Positions 17,822-25,863 of a stretch of 64,000 nucleotides of DNA are shown piece after piece. The notes under the pieces were generated by a model, which made no database searches, was not told where the DNA came from, and worked only from the letters and a program-made list of their open reading frames with translations. Origin of the DNA: Catellatospora methionotrophica (GTDB taxonomy: Bacteria > Actinomycetota > Actinomycetes > Mycobacteriales > Micromonosporaceae); assembly GCF_011297335.1 (NCBI RefSeq), contig NZ_JAAOTJ010000022.1, forward strand, positions 1-64,000. The letters run 5' to 3'. Both the position numbers and the translations under genes were made by a program. Each line of letters starts with the position of its first letter. Position 1 is the first letter of the stretch.

Positions 17822-18346
17822 CTACAGGCTGAGGAACGGCTCCGCGTAGGTGAACACTCCCCGCATCGCGGGGTCGTACCCGGTCAGCGCCCGTGCCTGG
17901 AAGTGCCCGCCCCACTCGGGCTCGGGAGCGAGCACGCCCAGTTCCTGCGCCTGCTGGAAGCCGAACCGGCGGTAGTAGCCGGGATCGCCCAGCAGCGCCA
18001 CCAGCGGCTCGCCGAGCGCGTCGGCCGCGCCGAGCACGGCGTGCATCAGGGCGCTGCCCACCCCGGCGCGCTGGTGGTCGGGCCGCACGCTGAGCGGGCC
18101 GAGGCCCAGGGCCGGGCTGTCACCGACGCGCCCCCGCGTACACACCACGTGCCCGACGATCTCGCCGTCTGCCTCGGCGACCAGCGACAGCGCGGGCAGC
18201 CATCCGGCGTCGGCGCGCAGCTGATCGACCAGCCCCGGTTCGGGCGCCCGCGCCGGGGCGTACTGCGGCCCGAACGCCTCCTCGGTGACCGTGCGGATGG
18301 CGTCGAGGTCGGCAGAGGTCTCGCGGCGGATCAGCACGGTCCTCAT
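17822..18346 (-). CDS. GNAT N-acetyltransferase
   Basis: The 174-aa protein is one GNAT domain that would acetylate an amine with acetyl-CoA. The acetyl-CoA site is VRPDHQRAGVGSALM (Q/R-x-x-G-x-G/A) after LGPLSV. The C-terminal GYYRRFGFQQA block is typical of the YhbS-like subgroup. Its ATG overlaps the NAD kinase stop by 4 bp (18343-18346), making it the last gene of a translationally coupled operon. The substrate cannot be read from the sequence. Confidence 0.85.
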   Translation of the reverse strand: MRTVLIRRETSADLDAIRTVTEEAFGPQYAPARAPEPGLVDQLRADAGWLPALSLVAEADGEIVGHVVCTRGRVGDSPALGLGPLSVRPDHQRAGVGSALMHAVLGAADALGEPLVALLGDPGYYRRFGFQQAQELGVLAPEPEWGGHFQARALTGYDPAMRGVFTYAEPFLSL

Positions 18347-19242
18347 GGTGCCGTATGCGGCGGCGGCCCGGCCGTGGGCCCGTCGACCTCGGCGCTGCCG
18401 CGCACCTGGAGCTTGCGCCTGGCCCGCTCGTAGAAGGTCGTGAGCCCGAGCCGCACCACCCGGGCGGCGTCGGCGAGCGCGGTGATCGCCAGCCGGTCGC
18501 CCGGCTCGACGTAGCCGTCCACCCGCCCGTCGACCTCCACCGCGAGCCGCCCGCTGTGCGGCAGCACCTGCAGGGCCAGTTGCTCGTCGGCGGACAGCAC
18601 CAGCGCCCGGTTGAAACTGGAGTGCGCGGCGGCGGCCGTCACCAGCACCGCGGACACCGTGGGCGAGACGATCGGGCCACCGCTGGAGAAGGCGTACGCC
18701 GTGGACCCGGTGGGGGTGGCCACGATGACGGCGTCGGCGGCGTAGCGCACGAACGCGTGGTCCTCGACGGTGATGGCGACCCCGGCCAGGCCGTCGCCGG
18801 GGATCCGGCACAGCGCGATGTCGTTGAACGCGGTGACCACGTGATCGCCCGGCAGCGTGGTGCGCACCGCCAGGCGCGACTCCACCGTGTAGTGGTGGTT
18901 GTCGATCGCCGACAGCGCCGCGGGCAGCCCGTCCACGTCGATCTCGGGCAGGAAGCCCAGCCGCCCGAGGTTGACCCCGAGCACCGGCGTGGTCCGGCCC
19001 GCGCCCAGGCGCATCGTGCGCAGCATCGTCCCGTCGCCGCCGAGGCTCACCAGCAGGCTGGACCGCTCCGCCAGCTCCTGCGGATCGACCGCGACCGCCC
19101 CGCAGAAGATGCGGTCGACCTCGTCGGGCAGGCCGAGCACGGTGACGTCGCGGCGGCGCGCCCAGTCCATGATGGTGTCGATCGCGGGCACGGAGTCGCG
19201 CTGCGGATGCAGCACCAGACCCACCGTGTGTACGAGGCCCAC
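18343..19242 (-). CDS. nadK: NAD kinase
   Basis: The 299-aa enzyme phosphorylates NAD to NADP. The diagnostic GGDGTML loop is at about residues 68-74, followed by LGVNLGRLGFLPEID. The later FNDIALCR corresponds to the usual NE-A-x-x-R block but has Asp instead of Glu. GSTAYAFSSGGP and SFNRALVLSADEQL complete the fold. The start is GTG 19242. It sits between a membrane protein gene (9 bp upstream) and the GNAT gene. Because nadK is usually next to recN in this phylum, this may be a second copy. Confidence 0.88.
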   Translation of the reverse strand: MGLVHTVGLVLHPQRDSVPAIDTIMDWARRRDVTVLGLPDEVDRIFCGAVAVDPQELAERSSLLVSLGGDGTMLRTMRLGAGRTTPVLGVNLGRLGFLPEIDVDGLPAALSAIDNHHYTVESRLAVRTTLPGDHVVTAFNDIALCRIPGDGLAGVAITVEDHAFVRYAADAVIVATPTGSTAYAFSSGGPIVSPTVSAVLVTAAAAHSSFNRALVLSADEQLALQVLPHSGRLAVEVDGRVDGYVEPGDRLAITALADAARVVRLGLTTFYERARRKLQVRGSAEVDGPTAGPPPHTAP

Positions 19243-19251
19243 GCTGCCACT

Positions 19252-20754
19252 CTACGGTCCGGTGCGCCCCCGCCAGGCCGGTATCGACAGCGCGGCGCGC
19301 ACCAGCCCCGCGGCGGCCAGCACCGGCAGCACCGGTCCCCATGCGGGCAGCTCCGGCAGCATCAGCCAGCCCAGCCAGCCCGCGCACAGCAGCCCGGCGG
19401 CCACCACCGGGACCTGTCGCGCCGACCGGTAGGCCGTGTACGCCGCGAACGCCAGCGGCACCACGGCCAGGCTCACGGCCAGCCCCGCCGTACGCGTCAG
19501 CTCGGTCCAGCCGCCGAACGTCCAGTCGTTGCTGTAGACCCCCACGGCGTACGCCCCGGCCAGCGTCGCCACGGCGGCCAGCCCCGCCTCCCGCACCCGC
19601 GCCACAAGGCCGGAACCCGGCGCGCGGGTGCGCTGCCCCGTCCCGCGTCCCGCCCGCGACGTGCCGAGCAGCGCCGCCGCCACACCGCACACCAGCACGG
19701 TCGCCACCGCGTGCCCGGTCACCGCCCCGATCCCCGCGACGAATCCCAGCAGCCCGACCGCACACCCCGCCAGCATCGCCGCCGCCACGCCCCGCGCCTG
19801 CGGTCCCGGAGCGGTTGCCGACGCGCCGGACGGATCCGCGTTCGCGGGAGTTCGCCGTGGGCGGTGGGTGCGGAGGCGGGCCATGGTGAGCAGGACGAGG
19901 GTGGTGCCGAGCAGGACCTGCGCCAGGCGGCCGAACGGGGGCAGCGCGGTGGTGGCCCGCCAGGTGTCGGTGTCGAACGGCCCGAGCCAGGCACCGGGCA
20001 GGGCGATCAGCAGGGTGGCCCAGAGCTGGGAGCGGGGCGGGGCGTCGTGGCGGGGCGCGGTGAGGGCCAGCGCCGCGAGCGCGCCGACGGCCGCCGCGAC
20101 GACCAGGCCGAGCTGGGCGAACGCGGGCTGGTAGTAGCCGACCAGCGGATCGGGCCAGGCCTGTGCGACCAGGTGCGCCCCGCACGCGACGGCGATCGCG
20201 CCCAGCGCGGGAGCCGCCCGCCGCTCCAGGTCGCGGGACCACGGACCGGTACCCGCGAGAGCGATCACGCCGAAGACGCTGAAGGTCATCAGGACCCAGA
20301 CCGGGGGCCGGGCGTACGGCGTCAGCGGCGCGACCGCGGGCAGCGTCATGGTGACGGCCAGCGCCGTGGCCAGGGCGGGACGGGTCCAGCGGGCCGGGGC
20401 GAGCAGCGCGACGGCGCAGGCCAGCAGCCAGGCGGCGTACGCGGCGGGACCGAGGGTGGGCGGCCCGAGCGGCTCGACGCGCCACCACAGGAACGCGGCC
20501 GCCCCGCCGAGCAGGGCGAGCGCGACCGGTGCGGCCCGGCGCAGGCCCTCGTCGAGGCCGTCGACGGTGGCCACACCGAGCCGGCGGCGCAGCCCACCCT
20601 CGATCAGGTCGGCGGCCTCGACGGCGGTGGGCCAGCGTTGCCCGGGTGGGGCGAGATCGAGCAGCGTGGAGACGATCTCGTCGCCGCGGCTGTCGCGGTA
20701 GGACCTCGGATACCACAGCATCAGCCGCCGATATCGGCGCTCCAGTGCGGTCAT
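19252..20754 (-). CDS. Multi-pass membrane protein of a PadR operon
   Basis: The 500-aa protein has a 65-residue cytoplasmic N-terminus (RRYRRLMLWYPRSYRDSRGDEI...), the short domain often found in PadR-controlled membrane proteins. About 12 hydrophobic segments rich in Ala, Leu and Val follow. No catalytic motif or transporter signature is visible. Its ATG overlaps the PadR stop by 4 bp, and nadK follows after 9 bp, so all are likely co-transcribed and repressed by PadR. The function is unknown. Confidence 0.72.
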   Translation of the reverse strand: MTALERRYRRLMLWYPRSYRDSRGDEIVSTLLDLAPPGQRWPTAVEAADLIEGGLRRRLGVATVDGLDEGLRRAAPVALALLGGAAAFLWWRVEPLGPPTLGPAAYAAWLLACAVALLAPARWTRPALATALAVTMTLPAVAPLTPYARPPVWVLMTFSVFGVIALAGTGPWSRDLERRAAPALGAIAVACGAHLVAQAWPDPLVGYYQPAFAQLGLVVAAAVGALAALALTAPRHDAPPRSQLWATLLIALPGAWLGPFDTDTWRATTALPPFGRLAQVLLGTTLVLLTMARLRTHRPRRTPANADPSGASATAPGPQARGVAAAMLAGCAVGLLGFVAGIGAVTGHAVATVLVCGVAAALLGTSRAGRGTGQRTRAPGSGLVARVREAGLAAVATLAGAYAVGVYSNDWTFGGWTELTRTAGLAVSLAVVPLAFAAYTAYRSARQVPVVAAGLLCAGWLGWLMLPELPAWGPVLPVLAAAGLVRAALSIPAWRGRTGP

Positions 20755-21086
20755 GCGGGTGCGGTGCCCGCCCGCCGCCGCAGCCGCGCCGCGGCCGCCC
20801 TGGCGTTGCCGGTCATCCGCTGGACCTCCGCGTCCAGCACCGTGGCACCCGGGTCGGTGAGCCGGTAGTAGCGGCGCAGCCGCCCGTCGACGACCTCCTC
20901 GCCGTCCTGAGCGACCAGGCCCTGCTCGCTCAGCCGATCCAGCGCGCCGTAGAGCGTGCCGGGGCGCAGCGACACCCGGCCGCCCGACAGCGCCTCGACC
21001 TCCTGGATCACGCCGTAGCCGTGCATAGGCCCCGCGGCCAGCGCGGACAGGATCAGAAAGGTCGGCTCCTGCAGTGGTGCACTCAC
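20751..21086 (-). CDS. PadR-family transcriptional regulator
   Basis: The 111-aa protein is a compact PadR winged helix: LILSALAAGPMHGYGVIQEVE, then SLRPGTLYGALDRLSEQGLV for the recognition helix and RRYYRLTD for the wing. A short C-terminal helix would form the dimer. It is the first gene of the padR-membrane protein-nadK-GNAT operon, joined by an ATGA overlap. GTG 21086 is chosen because a well-formed promoter places the transcription start exactly there. It probably represses its own operon through the TATATA sites upstream. Confidence 0.88.
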   Translation of the reverse strand: MSAPLQEPTFLILSALAAGPMHGYGVIQEVEALSGGRVSLRPGTLYGALDRLSEQGLVAQDGEEVVDGRLRRYYRLTDPGATVLDAEVQRMTGNARAAAARLRRRAGTAPA

Positions 21087-21092
21087 CGCCTG

Positions 21093-21121
21093 ATAGTACG
21101 GCCAGCGATATATACCGTCAA
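21093..21121 (-). promoter_or_regulatory. padR promoter
   Basis: On the minus strand TTGACG (21121-21116) and TACTAT (21098-21093) are separated by exactly 17 bp. The -10 ends 7 nt before GTG 21086, predicting a leaderless mRNA. A TATATA element lies inside the spacer. Confidence 0.75.
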
Positions 21122-21170
21122 CGGCTGTACAAATGTTGGGCAGGGAAGCTACGGTCGCCGCTATATAACG
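21106..21170. promoter_or_regulatory. Predicted PadR operator pair
   Basis: Two copies of CG-n-TATATA-n-CG occur at 21106-21117 and 21159-21170, 53 bp apart (about five helical turns). The second lies in the near-perfect palindrome GCCGCTATATAACGGC (21157-21172). They flank the divergent padR/DUF4173 region, and the first overlaps the padR promoter. Binding by PadR is inferred. Confidence 0.55.
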
Positions 21171-21194
21171 GCAAACGGAGTATGGGGGCTGGTC

Positions 21195-22643
21195 GTGCTG
21201 ATCCTGATCGGAGGTCTCGCCGGGGCGCTCGCGCTGCCGGTCACGATGGTCGGCGTCGGCTGGGCGGTGGTCGCGGTCGCGCTCGCGGCGGTGGCCGTGG
21301 CAGCCCGCCGGCGGCCGCGACCTGGCGCGCTCGGCGTGGCGGTGGTCGCGGTGCTGCTGGCGGGCACCGGAACGGTGCGGGCGGCGGGCTGGCTGCTGGT
21401 GCTCTGCCTGGCGGCGGCGCTCCTGCTGGCCGTCGTCGACGACCTCACCTGGCGCGGCCTCCTGCGCGCCCCGCTGGTCCTGCCGCACTCCGCCCTGACC
21501 GGACTGCGCGCCGCGGTGACCGGACAGCGCGAAGGTGGTGAGCGCGGTGCCGACGGGGGATCGCGCTCCGGTCGGCCTGCGGTGCTCGGCTGGGCGGTGG
21601 CGCTGGTTGCCGTCGCGATATTCGGCGGGCTGCTGGCCGCCGCCGACGGGATCTTCGCCGAGCTGCTCCGCGACCTGCTGCCCGGTCCTGGCGAACTGGC
21701 CCGCGCGGCCGCCGGATTCCTCCTCGCGGCCCTGCTCGCCGCCGCGTTAGTGGGCCGGGGTGCGGCGGTCCGCACGCCGGTGCAGGACGGTCCGGCCGTC
21801 TCAGCGGTCCCGGATCACGCCGGTCGAGGGAGGGCGCCGCGCACGCTGGTGCCGGGAGAGTGGGTGCCGACCGTCGCGCTGCTCGACGTGCTGTTCGGCG
21901 GGTTCGTGGTGGTGCAGGTGACCACCTGGTTCCGGGGGCACGACTACGTGCTCGACCCGGCCGGGCCGACATACGCGGAGTATGCGCGGGGCGGGTTCGG
22001 GCAGCTGCTCGCCGTCACGCTGCTGACGCTGGGCGTGGTGGGCGTCGTGGCCGCTCGCGCCGCCCGGGACACCGCGCGCCGCCGGCTGCTGCTGCGCTCG
22101 CTCGGCGGGGCGCTGTGCCTGTTCACCCTGGTCGTCGTTGCTTCGGCGGTGACCAGGATGGCGCTGTACGTGCAGGCGTACGGCTTCACCCGGCCGCGGC
22201 TGCTCGCCGACGCGCTGGTGCTGTGGCTCGGGCTGATCTTCGTGGCGATCCTCGTCGCCGGGGTGCGGCTGAGCATGGCACGGCTGCCGCACGTCGTCGT
22301 CGGTTCGGCGGTGCTGGTCCTGTTCGGCCTGGTCGCCGTGAACCCGGACGCGATGGTCGCCCGCACCGTCATCGGCCGGTACCAGCAGGACGGGCACCTC
22401 GACGCGGGCTACCTGAGCGTGCTGTCCGCCGACGCCGTCACGGAGCTGGACCGGCTGCCGGAGCCGCATCGCACCTGCGCGCTCGCCCACCTCGTCGACG
22501 ACCTGCGCGAACCCGACCCGTGGTACGGCTTCAACATCTCCCGAGCGCGGGCCCGCGCCCTGCTGGCCGAGCGCCCGCTGCTGGCCGCCGAACTGCCCCA
22601 CTGTTGGCCACGCCCGTACGGCGGACCCCAACGCGACGGCTAA
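21195..22643 (+). CDS. DUF4153/DUF4173-type membrane protein
   Basis: The protein of about 482 aa has about eight membrane segments. The central region GEWVPTVALLDVLFGGFVVVQ and YVQAYGFTRPRLLADALVLWLG match the DUF4173 (formerly DUF4153) family of unknown function. The last 90 residues are soluble, with LSADAVTELDRLPEP and YGFNISRARAR. The start is uncertain; GTG 21195 follows a GGGGG stretch and is in frame. It diverges from padR and shares the TATATA operators, so it may belong to the same regulon. A long hairpin lies after the stop. Confidence 0.75.
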   Translation: MLILIGGLAGALALPVTMVGVGWAVVAVALAAVAVAARRRPRPGALGVAVVAVLLAGTGTVRAAGWLLVLCLAAALLLAVVDDLTWRGLLRAPLVLPHSALTGLRAAVTGQREGGERGADGGSRSGRPAVLGWAVALVAVAIFGGLLAAADGIFAELLRDLLPGPGELARAAAGFLLAALLAAALVGRGAAVRTPVQDGPAVSAVPDHAGRGRAPRTLVPGEWVPTVALLDVLFGGFVVVQVTTWFRGHDYVLDPAGPTYAEYARGGFGQLLAVTLLTLGVVGVVAARAARDTARRRLLLRSLGGALCLFTLVVVASAVTRMALYVQAYGFTRPRLLADALVLWLGLIFVAILVAGVRLSMARLPHVVVGSAVLVLFGLVAVNPDAMVARTVIGRYQQDGHLDAGYLSVLSADAVTELDRLPEPHRTCALAHLVDDLREPDPWYGFNISRARARALLAERPLLAAELPHCWPRPYGGPQRDG

Positions 22644-22670
22644 ACCGGCCCGGCCGGACATCGTGCTGGC

Positions 22671-22720
22671 AAGCGGTGCTCGTTTCGGGACGCTCAAGCG
22701 TCCCGAAACGAGCACCGCTT
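22671..22720. repeat. Long perfect inverted repeat, type B (bidirectional terminator)
   Basis: The 24-nt arms 22671-22694 and 22697-22720 are exactly complementary. The arm contains GGTGCTCGTTTCGGGACGCT. It sits between the convergent DUF4173 and hrpB stops. A second copy of this type is at 40059-40104, also between convergent genes. Confidence 0.88.
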
Positions 22721-22738
22721 TTCGCGCATACTCCCGGC

Positions 22739-25303
22739 TCAGCGGTTGCGGGGTTGCAGGCGGCGGGTGGGCGGGGCGGTCGTCGGATCCTCCGGCCACG
22801 GGTGGCGCGGGTAGCGTCCGCGCAGCTCCGCGCGGACCTGCGGGTAGCCGTTGCGCCAGAACGAGACCAGGTCGCCGGTGACCGCGGCGGGCCGTCCGGC
22901 GGGGGAGAGCAGGTGCAGCACCACGGGCACCCGCCCGCCCGCCAGGCGGGGCGTCTGCGTCCAGCCGAACGCCTCCTGCACCTTCACCGCCAGCACCGGC
23001 GCGGCCGGATCGGCGTAGTCGATCCGCACCCGCGACCCGCTGGGCACCTCCAGCCGCTCCGGGGCGAGCTGGTCCAGTTGCGCCGCCTGGGCCCAGGGCA
23101 GCAGGGCCCGCAGCGCTCCGGCCACGTCGATGCGCTGCAGGTCGCCGCGGCGGCGTGCGTTGTGCAGCGCCGCACCCAGCCATCCGTCCGCTCCGGCCAG
23201 CAGCGACGCGTCGTCGACCGCGGGCCACGGGTCGCCCAGCGCGTGCGCCAGGAACGCCAGCCGCTCGCGCAGCGCGTCCGCCTCGGGCGTCCAGCGCAGC
23301 AGCCGGAGGCCTTCCCTGCGCAGCCCTTCGGCGAGCGCCCGCGCGACGCGTTCGCGGTCGGGCCGTTGCAGCGGGCGCTCGGCCAGCACGATCGCGCCGA
23401 GCCGGGTCACCTGGCGGGCCACCACGTCGCCGTCCGACCAGGCGATCTCGTCGCCGGTGACCAGCAGCGGGGACGCCGCCTGCCGGGCGGTCGCCTCGTC
23501 GGTGGCGGCGGCCAGCCGGATCCGGGCGGTGCTGCTGCCAGGCTGCCGGTCGGCGGCGGCCACCGCCAGCCAGGGCACCCCGGTCAGCGGTGAGCCCGGT
23601 GGCAGCTCGGCGGCGGTGCCCCCGGCCATCAGATACGTGCGGCTGCCCTCGCCGCGAATCCGCGCCACCCGCTCCGGGTAGGCCAGGCCCACGACCAGGG
23701 CGGCTGCCAGATCATCGGTCGCCCGCGCGCCGCCCGCCCGGCCCGTGCCGGCGGGCCGGGCCGCAGCCGCGCCGGGTGGCGTCGCCGACGGCTCGGCGGT
23801 GTCGCCGGAGCGCAGGTTGCCGGTCAGGCGGCGGACCTCGGTACGCCAGGCGGCGCTCGCGGCCGCGTCGACGCCGTCGCGCAGCCGCCGCCAGCCCCTG
23901 GCCAGGTCGTCGGTCCCGATCGGGGTGTCCGCGCCGAGCAGCGCGACGACCTCGGCGGCACGGTGTGCGCCGAGTTCACCGGCGGCGTCGAGCAGGGCCC
24001 TGGCCAGGCGCGGGTGTGCGCCGACGCCCGCGATGGCGCGGCCGCGCGCGGTAACCCGGCCGTCGGGGTCGAGCGCACCCAGCGCGGTCAGCGTCTCGCG
24101 GGCCACCGTCGCGGCGGCGGCCGGGGGCTGGTCGAGCAGGGCCAGGCCCGCGCCGTCCGCGTTGGACCAGCAGGCGAGCTGGAGTACGAACGCGGTCAGG
24201 TCGGCCGAGGCGATCTCGGGGTCGGGATGCTCGGGCAGGCGGTCGTGCTCGGCCTGCGACCAGCAGCGGTACACCACACCCGGCCCCTCGCGCCCGGCGC
24301 GTCCGGCCCGCTGGTGCGCCGAGGCCCGCGAGGCCCGCACCGTGACCAGTGAGCCGAGCCCACGGCCGAGGTCTGTCCGCGGCACCCGGGCCAGGCCCGC
24401 GTCGACGACGACGCGTACGCCTGGGACGGTCAGGCTGCTCTCGGCGACTGCGGTGGCCAGCACGACGCGGCGGCGCGGTCCGGGCCGCAGCGCGGCGTCC
24501 TGGGTGCCCGCGGCCTGGCGGCCGTGCAGGGTGAGCACGTCGACCTCGCCGCGCTGCCCGGCCAGCCGCCCCGCGACGCCCTCGATCTCGCCCGCGCCGG
24601 GCAGGAACACCAGCAGGTCGCCGTCGGCCTCGCGCAGGGCGGCCCGCACCGTGGCGGCGACGTGGTCGAGCAGGCGCGGATCGACGCGCAGCCCGTACGG
24701 CGCGTCCACCGGTCCGGTCGGTGGCCGCCAGCGGACCTCGATCGGGTACGGCGTGCCGGACGCGGTGATCACCGGCGTTCCCGCGCCGAGCGCGGCGGTC
24801 AGCCGTTCAGCCTGCGCGGTCGCGGAAGCGGCGACCAGCCGCAGGTCGGGACGCAGCGCGGCGCGCACGTCGGTGGTGAACGCCAGCGCCAGGTCGGAGT
24901 CGAGCTGGCGCTCGTGGACCTCGTCGAGCAGGATCGCGCCTACCCCCGCCAGCTCGGGATCGTGCTGGAGCCGCTGCACGAGCAGGCCGGTGGTGACGAC
25001 CTCGACCCGGGTGGCGGCGCTGGTGCGGCTGTCGCCGCGCACGCTGTAGCCGACCGCGCCGCCCAGCGGCGTGCCCGTCAGCTCGGCCATCCGGCGGGCC
25101 GCGGCGCGGGCGGCGACCCGGCGCGGCTCGGCGACGATCACCCGGCCGGTGACCTCGCCCGCCAGGGCCAGCGGCGCGAGCGTGGTCTTTCCCGAGCCCG
25201 GCGGCGCGACCAGCACCGCCGCGCCGTGTACGGTCAGCGCCGCGAGCAGCGCGGGCAGCGCCTCCCGCACGGGGAGGTCGGTTCCAGCCACGTCAGCGAG
25301 CAC
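22739..25303 (-). CDS. hrpB: ATP-dependent RNA helicase HrpB
   Basis: The 854-aa DExH helicase has Walker A PPGSGKTT (about 37-44), the LLDEVHERQ Walker B box, SATAQ, and the motif VI block HQRAGRAGREGPG. The HA2/winged region and the C-terminal HrpB domain follow, with GDEIAWSDG near residue 615. The length matches E. coli HrpB. The role is RNA or ribonucleoprotein remodelling; the precise target in actinobacteria is not established. The start is GTG 25303. It is transcribed divergently from the ECF sigma gene. Confidence 0.93.
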   Translation of the reverse strand: MLADVAGTDLPVREALPALLAALTVHGAAVLVAPPGSGKTTLAPLALAGEVTGRVIVAEPRRVAARAAARRMAELTGTPLGGAVGYSVRGDSRTSAATRVEVVTTGLLVQRLQHDPELAGVGAILLDEVHERQLDSDLALAFTTDVRAALRPDLRLVAASATAQAERLTAALGAGTPVITASGTPYPIEVRWRPPTGPVDAPYGLRVDPRLLDHVAATVRAALREADGDLLVFLPGAGEIEGVAGRLAGQRGEVDVLTLHGRQAAGTQDAALRPGPRRRVVLATAVAESSLTVPGVRVVVDAGLARVPRTDLGRGLGSLVTVRASRASAHQRAGRAGREGPGVVYRCWSQAEHDRLPEHPDPEIASADLTAFVLQLACWSNADGAGLALLDQPPAAAATVARETLTALGALDPDGRVTARGRAIAGVGAHPRLARALLDAAGELGAHRAAEVVALLGADTPIGTDDLARGWRRLRDGVDAAASAAWRTEVRRLTGNLRSGDTAEPSATPPGAAAARPAGTGRAGGARATDDLAAALVVGLAYPERVARIRGEGSRTYLMAGGTAAELPPGSPLTGVPWLAVAAADRQPGSSTARIRLAAATDEATARQAASPLLVTGDEIAWSDGDVVARQVTRLGAIVLAERPLQRPDRERVARALAEGLRREGLRLLRWTPEADALRERLAFLAHALGDPWPAVDDASLLAGADGWLGAALHNARRRGDLQRIDVAGALRALLPWAQAAQLDQLAPERLEVPSGSRVRIDYADPAAPVLAVKVQEAFGWTQTPRLAGGRVPVVLHLLSPAGRPAAVTGDLVSFWRNGYPQVRAELRGRYPRHPWPEDPTTAPPTRRLQPRNR

Positions 25304-25349
25304 CCGCCCAGTCTGCCGGACGGCATCGCGTGTCGGGCTGCGCGGTGCT

Positions 25350-25377
25350 GCAACCTCAGGTAGGCCCGGCCCGTGTT
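25350..25377 (+). promoter_or_regulatory. Predicted ECF-type promoter
   Basis: GCAACC (25350-25355), a 16-bp spacer and CGTGTT (25372-25377) resemble the -35 AAC / -10 CGT pattern of ECF sigma promoters such as those of BldN-type factors. It lies just before the sigma gene, so autoregulation is plausible. Confidence 0.5.
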
Positions 25378-25389
25378 CCAGGGGTGACA

Positions 25390-25863
25390 GTGTCAGATTT
25401 CGAGGCGTTCTACCGGGGTACCGCCCCGCGGCTGATGCGCTTCGCGTACGGCCTCACGGGTGGCCTGGCCGAGGCGCAGGACTTCACCCAGGAGGCGTAC
25501 GCCCGCGCCTGGCAGCGGTGGGAGTCCCTGCAGCGCTACGACAACCCCGAGGCGTGGCTGCGGCTGGTGGTGACGCGGCTGGCCACCGACTGGTGGCGGC
25601 GGCTGACCGTGCGCCGCTCGACCGCCCTGCCCGAACCCGCGCACGTGCCTCCCCCCGACGAGCAGCTGATGACCGTCGTCGCGGCCCTGCGGAAGCTGCC
25701 CATCGACCAGCGCCGGGTGCTGGCCATGCACTACCTGCTCGACCAGCCCGTGGCGGAGATCGCCGTCGAGCTGTCGGTGCCGGTCAACACCGTCAAGTCC
25801 TGGCTAGCCCGTGGGCGGGCCGGGCTCGCCGTCGTCCTGGAGGAGCGCAGCCATGTCAACTGA
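25390..25863 (+). CDS. ECF RNA polymerase sigma factor (actinobacterial SigE family)
   Basis: The 157-aa sigma factor has a region 2 (FEAFYRGTAPRLMRFAYGLTGGLAEAQDFTQEAYARAW) and a region 4 helix-turn-helix (VAEIAVELSVPVNTVKSWLARGR). A short linker joins them. GTG 25390 follows AGGGG. The gene overlaps the next one by 11 bp, so the pair is coupled. It should direct polymerase to a small regulon, probably including itself. Confidence 0.9.
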   Translation: MSDFEAFYRGTAPRLMRFAYGLTGGLAEAQDFTQEAYARAWQRWESLQRYDNPEAWLRLVVTRLATDWWRRLTVRRSTALPEPAHVPPPDEQLMTVVAALRKLPIDQRRVLAMHYLLDQPVAEIAVELSVPVNTVKSWLARGRAGLAVVLEERSHVN

